Assembly (NCBI GenBank): GCA_934271065.1
Contig: CAKQQQ010000002.1
Span: forward strand, 310,001-374,000
Length of the DNA stretch: 64,000 nt
Source: an uncultured Clostridia bacterium
GTDB lineage: Bacteria > Bacillota > Clostridia > Christensenellales > Borkfalkiaceae
Reading direction: 5' to 3'
In this document: one piece after another, positions 50,601-57,306 of the stretch
Layout of the letters: every line of letters begins with the position of its first letter
How positions within the stretch are numbered: position 1 is the stretch's first letter
Translations under genes and position numbers: made by a program
The notes under the pieces: generated by a model
The model's input: only the letters and a program-made list of their open reading frames with translations
Told to the model about the DNA's origin: nothing
Databases searched by the model: none

Positions 50601-51442
50601 GCGGTCATTATCTCTTCGGCTTTCGCCTTGGATTCCGCGCGTCTGCCCTGCGCTTTCATATCGGCGACCGTCTCGGCTATTTTCGCGCGCCAGTCCGTGC
50701 CGACGTCGCCGTAAATTTCTTTAAGCGAGTATTCTTCGCCGTACTTCTCGCCGAAATAGATTTCGCCGTCGAATTTCATCGCGCTCTCGTAAACGTTAAG
50801 GAATTTACGGTCGAGATAGTCGCGATCGGCTATCGCGCGGCCGAGCGAATCGGAAGCGAATTCGTCGCTCAACTTACGCGCGTTATCCGCGCCCGCAGAG
50901 ACTTTGTAACCGTCCCCTTCGCGGAATCGCGAAAGCCTGAACAAGCCCGTCACGTTCGCCTGAGTACGGAGTTTTTCGATACTGAAATCGTAAAGGTCGT
51001 AAGCGTCGGATTTTATCGCGGCGTCTTCGGCAAGATAATCGGAATAAAACTCGTCGGCGACGGCGTAGACGCCGTACGCGCCCGATAGGCCGTTATCGCC
51101 CGAAAAATAGAGTTTCGCGACTCCGCTCGGCGTAAGTTCCGTACCCGCAAGATAAGCGTCTATCTCGGCGGAAAACTTATCCGTTTCAGGCTCGTCGGGG
51201 TTTTCGATTCCCTTTATATCGGAATAATGCGCCAAAGCGCGGATTTTATTTAAGTACGAGTTTTTAAGCGCGGTAACTTCCGCGGCGGTATAATCGTGAC
51301 CTTCGACGTAAGCGGTAACGGGCGACGGGCCGTCTGCCTTCGGCAAGTCGGCGTTAAAGAAAACCGCCGAGCAAGCGACGCACGCGACCGCCAAAATCAA
51401 AAGCGCGAATCTATAAAGTTTTGCTTTCAGAAATTTCGACAT
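47618..51442 (-). CDS. Giant membrane protein: ectodomain, one membrane helix, InlB-like repeat, coiled coil, duplicated C-terminal domain
   Basis: 1274 residues; no family covers the whole. Residues 1-35 are a signal-like hydrophobic segment. Residues ~36-670 are a long, charged, mostly helical ectodomain with no Cys-rich or LPXTG features. One membrane helix is at ~673-697 (WAAIGVIGLLLLTLIILIVV). Straight after it come residues ~705-772, an InlB/Listeria-Bacteroides repeat (YKVVFYARGGKYN...GYVFMGWFADKKG...VYAKW), normally an extracellular module. A Glu/Ala/Lys-rich coiled coil (~775-1010) follows, then two related domains at ~1045-1150 and ~1165-1274, each ending in a helix of the type AVELIEEAMSANGLM / AMSYIEAMMRENGLI. 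GGAGCGGGAA is the ribosome site. The topology is uncertain. A cell-envelope scaffold is a guess. Confidence 0.7.
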   Translation of the reverse strand: MSKFLKAKLYRFALLILAVACVACSAVFFNADLPKADGPSPVTAYVEGHDYTAAEVTALKNSYLNKIRALAHYSDIKGIENPDEPETDKFSAEIDAYLAGTELTPSGVAKLYFSGDNGLSGAYGVYAVADEFYSDYLAEDAAIKSDAYDLYDFSIEKLRTQANVTGLFRLSRFREGDGYKVSAGADNARKLSDEFASDSLGRAIADRDYLDRKFLNVYESAMKFDGEIYFGEKYGEEYSLKEIYGDVGTDWRAKIAETVADMKAQGRRAESKAKAEEIMTAVKKAYDAKFTSLKTVVTRAYETAATFDETAAPPSGKTKIEYLKDELSAIKASLDEFFALPSVTLESVTYDENTKENVTKTITVDLKRGWSPSGKTDYQTDDYRIIGSLIRIYKAITREGVKDVYLSRTALYGQSGESVVAKNKSLAYGLIDKLNEKATLAAPYSYAGKTVSDGAGIIDAFDDSYEIAGALVYGGESSVAAKEKYLVPSVSSVKSDKQKYVVTITYYEKSGGKFVETPLFDADAKIKVREGANPSVERNIQKALKNPDLYARVDKNKNNARLISDDEVEAVKGMSLWKHITLTIYEPDANGRGLVKTDLRNVDGTQSYYLVKIVFDDDGITDKQAADFSVIGYEHTTITHVMSNIEREGKTMQFKVNDVSKLLVFEWLTKDKKWDWAVWAAIGVIGLLLLTLIILIVVKCVKNKKYKVVFYARGGKYNSTVKAKYGAKFNYPKDPTRKGYVFMGWFADKKGKTRFASTEITKKRTTNVYAKWMKVAEYEKLNEQYAKAKAAIDPAVSSADAQYFQSLQKDPQIEKIEAEKLSYMAKKAEEERKTEEVKLQSIKEIGASKNSDEARLKAEKEADEARAALDSALRERDEIIAKARADERSKCYGEVADSLKSDNANLSYALASGAAVAQPVINYEEELRKIREEAKAEAKREIEEEMKRKAEEEARINALVETRVKEIIDKKNKESEIANAGTRNAFVDASLLERLAAAEEKVARFEADFASKTEPAPLPEEPIAEEVAETPVEDETAAKIFDRLKAETASYTRCDDLTFGVSKSVTVLKLTERDGKVDLELNVPFEDLEEKGYNVLRGKDLPSLYEAASETDVDEAVELIEEAMSANGLMKSVPQVIYASTAKERAEGYEYAVEYEKVANTVDEYYSMLRAYSGSFADVEGYEGEDKPLVKMFKDGKNVLVYLNLSLPGLKKAEPFMEEQGYTSLVVVSTLSDCKRAMSYIEAMMRENGLIRYPAMTGFVEGGDDDGYAYVLKA

Positions 51443-51504
51443 TTCCCGCTCCGAAAAGGTAAATTTTTCGTCTTTTGCCTATATAATATACTTATATATA
51501 TTAT

Positions 51505-51533
51505 ATAATATCACAAAAGAATATTTTTTTCAA
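51505..51533 (-). promoter_or_regulatory. Promoter of the 1274-residue protein gene
   Basis: Minus strand TTGAAA (51533-51528), 17 bp, TATTAT (51510-51505), in a very AT-rich stretch. Predicted leader about 56 nt with a good ribosome site. Confidence 0.5.
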
Positions 51534-51562
51534 TAATTTTTACAAAATATTTTGCCGCTTTG

Positions 51563-51650
51563 CAAATAATTTTCGACAACATTGAAAATTATTTTCGACA
51601 AGCGTGAAAATCGTTTTCGGCAATCGCTGAATTCGCTTTCGGGGCGCGCG
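51563..51650. repeat. Degenerate ~22-bp tandem repeat
   Basis: About four imperfect units built on GAAAATtaTTTTCGaCAA (for example 51585-51602 and 51606-51623). It lies in the gene-free stretch 51443-52421. An ORF crossing it is low-complexity and I do not call it a gene. Confidence 0.5.
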
Positions 51651-51705
51651 TTTTTCGGTTTGCGGCGGCAGATAAGGCGGAAAACGCTTGTTTGCCGTTT
51701 ATCGT

Positions 51706-51797
51706 GAAAACGGAAAAACCGTCGCCGCGAAAACGGAAAAATCATCGCCGAAAAAACGGAAAAACCGTCGCCGCGAAAACGGGAAAAGCGTTGCTGC
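51706..51797. repeat. 23-bp tandem repeat, four units
   Basis: Four consecutive 23-bp units (51706-51728, 51729-51751, 51752-51774, 51775-51797) on the pattern GAAAACGGAAAAACCGTCGC plus 3 bases. Units 1 and 3 are nearly identical; unit 4 has diverged most. There are no spacers, so this is not a CRISPR. Confidence 0.8.
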
Positions 51798-51907
51798 AAC
51801 GCCGAAAGGCATTCCGCATTTGGCAAGCCGTATTTTCAATACGCAACGCAACGCGTTACCAAACCCGTTTTTGTCAGACGCGACGGAACAATATCTATCG
51901 TTTTCAA

Positions 51908-51994
51908 GCCCGCCGTTTCAAAAAGTAACGCAATAATACATGCCGTTTTAGCCCGCCGTTTCAAAAAGTAACGCAATAATGCATACCGTTTTCA
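51908..51994. repeat. 43-bp direct repeat, two units
   Basis: Units 51908-51950 and 51951-51994 share GCCCGCCGTTTCAAAAAGTA and nearly all of the remaining bases (CGCAATAATaCATgCCGTTTT). A partial third copy (AGCCCGCTACGCCC) follows. They lie just left of repeat element copy B. Confidence 0.75.
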
Positions 51995-52029
51995 AGCCCG
52001 CTACGCCCGAAAAGGCGAGACCGTTCGCA

Positions 52030-52310
52030 TAGCCATAGGTAATTGCGTTTGAACCACGGTCTTGCGCTGTGTTTTTGGCTAATACGGTGTTGCGCTCGTG
52101 GCTTATACTTGTGTATTAAGCCGCTCGCGCGCCTTGTCTTAACCTAAAAACACAACGCAAGACTTGCTTGCAACCAAAATGCCGCTATTTTCGATGATTT
52201 TTGACGAAGACGGCTTTGTTCGTACTTTGTGGTACGGGCGAAGTCGAATTTGGCAAAAAGCGCGTAAATATCGGGGTTTTGGCGGGTTCAAATGCAATCA
52301 CCTATGGCTA
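52030..52310 (-). repeat. MITE-like repeat element, copy B (281 bp, 25-bp terminal inverted repeats)
   Basis: Ends 52030-52054 and 52286-52310 are inverted copies with 23 of 25 matches (TAGCCATAGGTaATTGC and so on). A nested inverted repeat lies inside (52059-52083 with 52139-52163, 20 of 25). The reverse complement aligns with copy A at 18956-19233 over the whole length; the most conserved core, 52132-52203, includes the complement of TTTTTAGGTTAAGACAAGG. No coding potential. The element accounts for the right part of the 979-bp gene-free stretch before rplQ. Confidence 0.8.
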
Positions 52311-52365
52311 AACGACTTAATCGATAAAACCAGCCTATAAGACGATTATCGCGTATCACGAACGA

Positions 52366-52403
52366 AAAACAACCCCGAAACGGCATAAAGCCGTTTCGGG
52401 GTT
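52366..52403 (-). terminator. Terminator of the ribosomal-protein operon
   Basis: Perfect 14-bp stem (52371-52384 with 52390-52403, loop of 5) followed by GTTTTTC on the minus strand, 19 nt after the rplQ stop. Confidence 0.9.
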
Positions 52404-52421
52404 AAATTCGTTAAATTGCGA

Positions 52422-52925
52422 TTATACGAGTTCGATTATAGCCGTAGGAGCCGCGTCGCCTTTTCTCTCGCCGAGTTGATATATTCTCGTGTAACCGCCT
52501 CTCTGTTTGAGATCTTCCGCTCTCTGAGCGTACTTGGGGGCGATTTCGTTGAAAATCTTCTCGATAAGGGGATGACGAACGCCGGCAGTTCTGTTCTTGA
52601 ACTCCGTCATGGTTTCCTTGCCGCGCTGTTCCTGTAAATCGTACACAAGCGTCATAATCTTTCTTCTCGCCGCAAGTTTCTTCGGTCCGTCTTTAAGCAC
52701 TTTCGTGGTAACGTCCTTACCCTTTTTATCCTTTACGGTAACGGTCGTTTCAACCGTGTCTTCGTAGGTGTTCATCGCGAGAGTTATGATTTTCTCAACG
52801 TACGGGCGAAGCGTTTTCGCTCTTCCGAGAGTGGTTTCGAGCCGTCCGTACCATAAAAGGTTAGAAGCCTGATTTCTGAGTACTGCTTTTCTTTGCGTGG
52901 TGGTCATACCTAATTTGCTCGACAT
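52422..52925 (-). CDS. rplQ: 50S ribosomal protein L17
   Basis: 167 residues, longer than the ~120 of many bacteria because of an insert around residues 62-85 (TVTVKDKKGKDVTTKVLKDG) between the two conserved halves. The N-terminal KLGMTTTQRKAVLRNQASNLL and the C-terminal RGGYTRIYQLGERKGDAAPTA are diagnostic. It sits by the peptide-exit tunnel. It is the last gene of the alpha operon, 4 bp after rpoA and before a strong terminator; the usual ecfA/truA/rplM genes do not follow within the window. Confidence 0.95.
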   Translation of the reverse strand: MSSKLGMTTTQRKAVLRNQASNLLWYGRLETTLGRAKTLRPYVEKIITLAMNTYEDTVETTVTVKDKKGKDVTTKVLKDGPKKLAARRKIMTLVYDLQEQRGKETMTEFKNRTAGVRHPLIEKIFNEIAPKYAQRAEDLKQRGGYTRIYQLGERKGDAAPTAIIELV

Positions 52926-52929
52926 ACTG

Positions 52930-53877
52930 TTAGTCCTCCTTTTCCATTAGTGATAAGCCGTAAGAGTGAAGTTTGGCGATTACTTCGTCAAGGGATTTCT
53001 TGCCGAGATTTCTCACCTTTAACATATCGTCTTCGGTCTTCTTGGTCAAATCGTCAACCGTGTGAATATTTGCCCGTTTAAGACAGTTGTACGAACGAAC
53101 GGAAAGATCCATATCTTCGATATTCATCTCTCTTATCTTCGTCTCCGTCGTTACTTGGGAAGGCACGATAATCGGTCCGGCGCCCACGTCGCTTAACGAG
53201 AAAAGATTGATATGCTCGCCGAGTATCTGCGCGGCAAGACTTACTATCTCTTTACCCGAAAACGCGCCGTTCGTCCAGACTTCGAGCGTCAGTTTATCGT
53301 AATCGGTATTCTGCCCCACGCGTGTCGAATCGACGTTATAACTTACTTTTTTTACAGGCGTGTAGATCGAGTCGATCGCTATATAATCGACTTCGTCCGT
53401 TTTATTGTTTTCCGCGCCTTTGTAGCCTCTGCCCCTGCCGACGGTAATGTCGAGATCGAGAACTCCGCCCTTGTCTATCGTACAGATATACGCGTCGGGG
53501 TTGAGAACTTCGACTTCGCTGTCGGACTGGATATCGCCTGCCGTTACTTCCGCAGGACCGACGACGGAAAGTTTGAGAATTTTCTTGAAGTCGGGCTGCG
53601 TTACGGCAGTCTTAAACGCAACGTTTTTCAGGTTGAGTATGATTTCCGTTACGTCTTCTTTCACTCCGGGTACGGTCGAAAATTCGTGCTTGACCGCGCC
53701 GTTGGCGAATTTGATTCCTTGCGCCGCCGCGCCGGGAAGCGACGCTAAAAGCGTTCTTCTGAGCGCGTTGCCGAGAGTTAATCCGAAACCCTTTTCCAAA
53801 GGCTCTGCTATGATTTTCGCATAGCACCTGTCTTCGCTTTCGATAACTTCTATTTTCGGCGTTTCTATTTCCATCAT
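52930..53877 (-). CDS. rpoA: RNA polymerase subunit alpha
   Basis: 315 residues. N-terminal dimerisation domain with GFGLTLGNALRRTLLASLPGAA near residue 30, linker, and C-terminal domain with DMDLSVRSYNCLKRANIHTVDDL and RNLGKKSLDEVIAKLHSYGL, which contacts UP elements and activators such as the AraC proteins here. Complete and of normal length. Confidence 0.97.
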   Translation of the reverse strand: MMEIETPKIEVIESEDRCYAKIIAEPLEKGFGLTLGNALRRTLLASLPGAAAQGIKFANGAVKHEFSTVPGVKEDVTEIILNLKNVAFKTAVTQPDFKKILKLSVVGPAEVTAGDIQSDSEVEVLNPDAYICTIDKGGVLDLDITVGRGRGYKGAENNKTDEVDYIAIDSIYTPVKKVSYNVDSTRVGQNTDYDKLTLEVWTNGAFSGKEIVSLAAQILGEHINLFSLSDVGAGPIIVPSQVTTETKIREMNIEDMDLSVRSYNCLKRANIHTVDDLTKKTEDDMLKVRNLGKKSLDEVIAKLHSYGLSLMEKED

Positions 53878-53915
53878 AGTAATATACCTCCTTTTTAATA
53901 TTTCTTTGGTATATA

Positions 53916-54542
53916 TTATTTAGAATACAACTCGACGATCATCTGTTCGTTTATCTGCGAATCGATATCTTCTCTCGTCGGGAGCGCAAGAATTTTGCCT
54001 TCGAGTTTTTCGGTGTCGAAATCGAGCCATTTAGGCATCTTTCCGCTCTTTGCAGTACCTTTTACGTTTGCAAAGTAAGGAGAGTCTTTTCTCGTCTCTT
54101 TAACGGCGATAACGTCGCCGACTTTGATCTCGTACGAAGCGATGTCCACGGGACGACCGTTTACCGTGAAATGCGCGTGCGTTACGAGTTGTCTCGCTTG
54201 CGAACGCGAAACCGCTACGCCCATTCTGTAAACGACGTTGTCAAGACGTCTTTCGAGAAGGGAGAGCATATTTTCACCCGTAATACCCTTCATTCTGTCG
54301 GCTTTTTCGTAATACTCTCTGAACTGCTTTTCGAGTACGCCGTAAATTCTCTTGGTTTTCTGTTTTTCGCGAAGTTGTAATCCGTATTCGGATACCTTCT
54401 TTCTGTCCGCGCCGTGCTGACCGGGAGCAACCGGACGTTTCTCGAACGGGCAGGACGTTTTATAACACTTATCCCCTTTAAGGAATAACTTTCCGCCTTC
54501 GCGTCTGCATAAGCGGCATTTTGCATCGGTATATTTAGCCAT
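53916..54542 (-). CDS. rpsD: 30S ribosomal protein S4
   Basis: 208 residues. The N-terminus keeps the zinc-binding cysteines (C9, C12, C26, C31), so this is the C+ form. The S4 RNA-binding domain is RLDNVVYRMGVAVSRSQARQLVTHAHFTVNGRPVDIASY. It is a primary 16S-binding protein and, in many Firmicutes, a translational repressor. GGAGG is the ribosome site. Confidence 0.97.
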   Translation of the reverse strand: MAKYTDAKCRLCRREGGKLFLKGDKCYKTSCPFEKRPVAPGQHGADRKKVSEYGLQLREKQKTKRIYGVLEKQFREYYEKADRMKGITGENMLSLLERRLDNVVYRMGVAVSRSQARQLVTHAHFTVNGRPVDIASYEIKVGDVIAVKETRKDSPYFANVKGTAKSGKMPKWLDFDTEKLEGKILALPTREDIDSQINEQMIVELYSK

Positions 54543-54560
54543 TGTTCTCGCTACCTCCTA

Positions 54561-54953
54561 TTATACTCTGCGGCGTTTCGGCGGACGGCATCCGTTGTGG
54601 GGAATGGGCGATACGTCGGAAATAAGAGTTACTTCCAACCCTACGTTGCCGAGAGCGCGGATAGCCGACTCTCTGCCTTGCCCCGGACCTTTGACGAATA
54701 CTTCGACCGAACGAAGCCCGTGTTCCATAGCCGCTTTTGCAGCGGTTTCGGACGCCTGTTGCGCCGCGAACGGCGTGCTTTTTCTCGAACCTTTATAGCC
54801 GAGTGCGCCCGAACTGCATTGCGTAATGGCGTTACCGTTAGCGTCCGTAACGGTTACTATGGTGTTATTGAACGAGGATTGGATATGAACCTGTCCTTTA
54901 TCAACGTTTTTAAGTTCTCTACGTTTCTTAACGACTTTTTTAGCGACAGCCAT
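54561..54953 (-). CDS. rpsK: 30S ribosomal protein S11
   Basis: 130 residues. GQVHIQSSFNNTIVTVTDANG, FAAQQASETAAKAAMEHGL and the C-terminal ISDVSPIPHNGCRPPKRRRV are the S11 signatures. It is a platform protein near the mRNA exit. It lies 18 bp before rpsD and 18 bp after rpsM. Confidence 0.97.
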   Translation of the reverse strand: MAVAKKVVKKRRELKNVDKGQVHIQSSFNNTIVTVTDANGNAITQCSSGALGYKGSRKSTPFAAQQASETAAKAAMEHGLRSVEVFVKGPGQGRESAIRALGNVGLEVTLISDVSPIPHNGCRPPKRRRV

Positions 54954-54971
54954 TGTTTAGTCCTCCTTCAA

Positions 54972-55349
54972 TTATTTGGTAGCGGTCTTCTTCTTGGCGA
55001 CCGTGCGACGCGGACCTTTTCTCGTTCTCGCGTTTCTCTTTGTGCTTTGACCTCTTACGGGCAAACCTTTTCTGTGTCTTACGCCGCGATAGCAGCCGAT
55101 TTCCATAAGTCTCTTGATGCTAAGACTTACTTCGCTTTTAAGTTCGCCTTCTACTTTAAGATGATGTTCGATGTACTCTCTGAGTTTCGCAACGTCGTCT
55201 TCGGTAAGGTCTTTAACTCTTACGTCGGGATTGACGCCCGTCGCTTTGAGTATTTTCTGCGCGGTGGGTCTGCCGATACCGTATATATAAGTGATACCGA
55301 TTTCCACGCGTTTTTCTCTTGGTAAATCTACGCCGGCAATACGAGCCAT
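54972..55349 (-). CDS. rpsM: 30S ribosomal protein S13
   Basis: 125 residues. RIAGVDLPREKRVEIGITYIYGIGR, the helix-two-turn-helix, and the basic tail GLPVRGQSTKRNARTRKGPRRTVAKKK that reaches the P-site tRNA. Order infA-rpmJ-rpsM-rpsK-rpsD-rpoA-rplQ is standard. Confidence 0.97.
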   Translation of the reverse strand: MARIAGVDLPREKRVEIGITYIYGIGRPTAQKILKATGVNPDVRVKDLTEDDVAKLREYIEHHLKVEGELKSEVSLSIKRLMEIGCYRGVRHRKGLPVRGQSTKRNARTRKGPRRTVAKKKTATK

Positions 55350-55440
55350 TTGTATATCCTCCGAATTTTTTAATAAATAATTTTTTGTTTTGGGTTAGCG
55401 CGTCGTGTGTTACGCGCCGTAAAAATCAAAAGTAAATCCG

Positions 55441-55557
55441 TTAGCCTTGTCTTTGTTTATGGTTCTTGTTCTTGGAACAGATTACCATAACTTTGCCTTC
55501 TCTTTTAATGACTCTGCACTTGTCGCACATGGGTTTTACTGATGGTCTTACTTTCAT
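55441..55557 (-). CDS. rpmJ: 50S ribosomal protein L36
   Basis: 38 residues, complete: MKVRPSVKPMCDKCRVIK through to NHKQRQG. The zinc-binding set C11, C14, C27 and H33 is intact, so this is the zinc-dependent (C+) form. It lies between infA and rpsM as usual. Confidence 0.95.
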   Translation of the reverse strand: MKVRPSVKPMCDKCRVIKREGKVMVICSKNKNHKQRQG

Positions 55558-55595
55558 TGTTAAAATCCTCCGATTTTTTTTGGTTATAGAATTAG

Positions 55596-55817
55596 TCAGT
55601 TTTTGCTACGCCATACTATTCGACCTTTCGTCAGATCGTACGGACTCATTTCGATTTTGACGGAATCCCCGGGAATTATTTTTATATAATTCATACGAAG
55701 TTTCCCCGAAATGTAAGCGGTTATCACAAATCCGTTCGTAAGTTTTACCTTGAACGTCGCGTTGGGTAACGCTTCTTCGATAACGCCTTCCGCTTCGATT
55801 ACGTCGTCTTTTGACAC
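55596..55817 (-). CDS. infA: Translation initiation factor IF-1
   Basis: 73 residues, S1/OB fold: VIEAEGVIEEALPNATFKVKL, SGKLRMNYIKIIPGDSVKIEMSPYDLTKGRI. The start is GTG (55817-55815), with GGAGG 10 nt upstream; no ATG is available without losing conserved residues. The 126 bp between map and infA hold no convincing gene; the KOW/L14e-like gene found there in many Firmicutes is absent. Confidence 0.94.
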   Translation of the reverse strand: MSKDDVIEAEGVIEEALPNATFKVKLTNGFVITAYISGKLRMNYIKIIPGDSVKIEMSPYDLTKGRIVWRSKN

Positions 55818-55943
55818 AGTATATTAACCTCCGATTCTATTTTGCGAGTAAGATTTCTCGCTTGCTTCGCGCGCAGTCAGCGTCTTCCTTTAAGTTAAAG
55901 TTTACACTTTTTACCATCAGAATTTGCGCGCGCGAGTTGGTTG

Positions 55944-56681
55944 TTATAATGTGAGTATTTCTACTCCGTCGTCGCCGATAAGCACCGTGTTTTCGTAATG
56001 CGCGGACGGTTTGCCGTCGCTCGTTACGCACTTCCACCCGTCTATATCGACTTCGTAGCCGCCCATATTTATCATAGGCTCTATTGCGATCGTCATATTG
56101 CGTTTAAGCCTTACGCCCGTACCGCGCTTGCCGTAGTTGGGTACGCTCGGATCTTCGTGCAGGTTTTTGCCTACGCCGTGACCTACCATATCCCTTACTA
56201 CCGAAAAGCCGTTCGCTTCGGCGTGGGCTTGCACCTGCGCGCCGATATCGCCGAGCGCGCTGCCGATACATACGCCCTTTATCCCTTCGAAAAAGCACTC
56301 GCGCGTAACGTCGATCAGTTTCTTCTTTTCGGGGCTGATATGCCCTACGAAAAAACTTCTCGCCGCGTCGCCGTGAAACCCGTTGAAATACGCGCCCACG
56401 TCAACGCTTACGATCATATCTTCTTCGATGATTCTGTCCGACGGAAAGCCGTGCACCACCACTTCGTCTATCGATATACACGTCGCGGCGGGAAAGCCCC
56501 CGTAGCCGAGAAAGGACGGTTTCGCCCCGCAGGAAACTATATAGTCGTGAGCGATCTTGTCGAGTTCTCTCGTGGTCATTCCGACTTTTATCTTTTCTTC
56601 GCAGAGATTGAGTACGTCTCTTACTATCGCGCATGGTTTGCGCATAAGTTCGATCTCTTTATCGCTTTTGATGTAAATCAT
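55944..56681 (-). CDS. map: Methionine aminopeptidase, type I
   Basis: 245 residues. The pita-bread metal ligands are visible: DVGAYFNGFHGDAA (Asp, Asp), MVGHGVGKNLHEDP (His), IAIEPMIN (Glu) and YENTVLI (Glu), with the substrate His in EVVVHGFPSD. It removes N-terminal Met from nascent chains. It follows adk by 3 bp. Confidence 0.96.
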   Translation of the reverse strand: MIYIKSDKEIELMRKPCAIVRDVLNLCEEKIKVGMTTRELDKIAHDYIVSCGAKPSFLGYGGFPAATCISIDEVVVHGFPSDRIIEEDMIVSVDVGAYFNGFHGDAARSFFVGHISPEKKKLIDVTRECFFEGIKGVCIGSALGDIGAQVQAHAEANGFSVVRDMVGHGVGKNLHEDPSVPNYGKRGTGVRLKRNMTIAIEPMINMGGYEVDIDGWKCVTSDGKPSAHYENTVLIGDDGVEILTL

Positions 56682-56684
56682 CGT

Positions 56685-57305
56685 TCAGCCTAATTTTTCC
56701 GCGATAGTCGCGAACACGTCGTCTACGCTTCCGTCTCCGTCGATATCCACAAGCACTCCGCGACCTTTATAATAGTCTACCAAAGGCGCGGTCTGCGCGA
56801 CGTACACGTCCAGACGGCTTCTGACCGTCTCTTCGTTATCGTCGGCGCGTTGCATAAGGTCGCCGCCGCACTTGCCGCATTCTTTCTTCCCGTCGAGATA
56901 ATCGATGTGATAAGACTCGCCGCACTTGCCGCAAACCCGTCTGCCCGTTATCCTGTTCATAAGTTTATGGAGCGGAACGTCGATGTTTACGACCTTTTCC
57001 ACTTCCGAAAACTCGTCTAACGCTTTGGCTTGCAATACGTTTCTCGGAAACCCGTCGAGCAGATAACCGTTTTTACAATCGTCCGCATTCAACCTGTCTC
57101 TGACTATCTTTATCGTTACTTCGTCGGGAACGAGTTGACCTTTGTCGATGTACGACTTGGCTTCGATCCCGATCGGAGTACGCTCTTTGATATTTTTTCT
57201 GAAAATATCGCCCGTGGAGATATGCGGTACGTTATACCTTTCGGCAAGTCTTACCGCCTGAGTCCCCTTTCCCGCGCCGGGCGCGCCTAATAAGACTATC
57301 TTCAT
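56685..57305 (-). CDS. adk: Adenylate kinase
   Basis: 206 residues. P-loop LLGAPGAGKGTQA at residues 5-17, IDKGQLVPDEVT, LDGFPRNVLQA near 83, and a long LID with four cysteines (CGKCGESYHIDY...CGKCGGDL) that bind zinc, as in Gram-positive Adk. Placed between secY and map as usual. Confidence 0.96.
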   Translation of the reverse strand: MKIVLLGAPGAGKGTQAVRLAERYNVPHISTGDIFRKNIKERTPIGIEAKSYIDKGQLVPDEVTIKIVRDRLNADDCKNGYLLDGFPRNVLQAKALDEFSEVEKVVNIDVPLHKLMNRITGRRVCGKCGESYHIDYLDGKKECGKCGGDLMQRADDNEETVRSRLDVYVAQTAPLVDYYKGRGVLVDIDGDGSVDDVFATIAEKLG

Positions 57306-57306
57306 C

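Noticed and set aside
51706..51797. Possible CRISPR array
   Set aside because: The 23-bp units are contiguous without unique spacers, and no cas genes are present.
51530..51826. 98-codon minus-strand ORF across the tandem repeats
   Set aside because: Its Phe/Arg-rich sequence simply translates the repeats; there is no ribosome site or conserved feature.
55837..56037. 66-codon ORF between map and infA, where a KOW-protein gene is often found
   Set aside because: It mostly overlaps map in another frame and shows no KOW motif or ribosome site.
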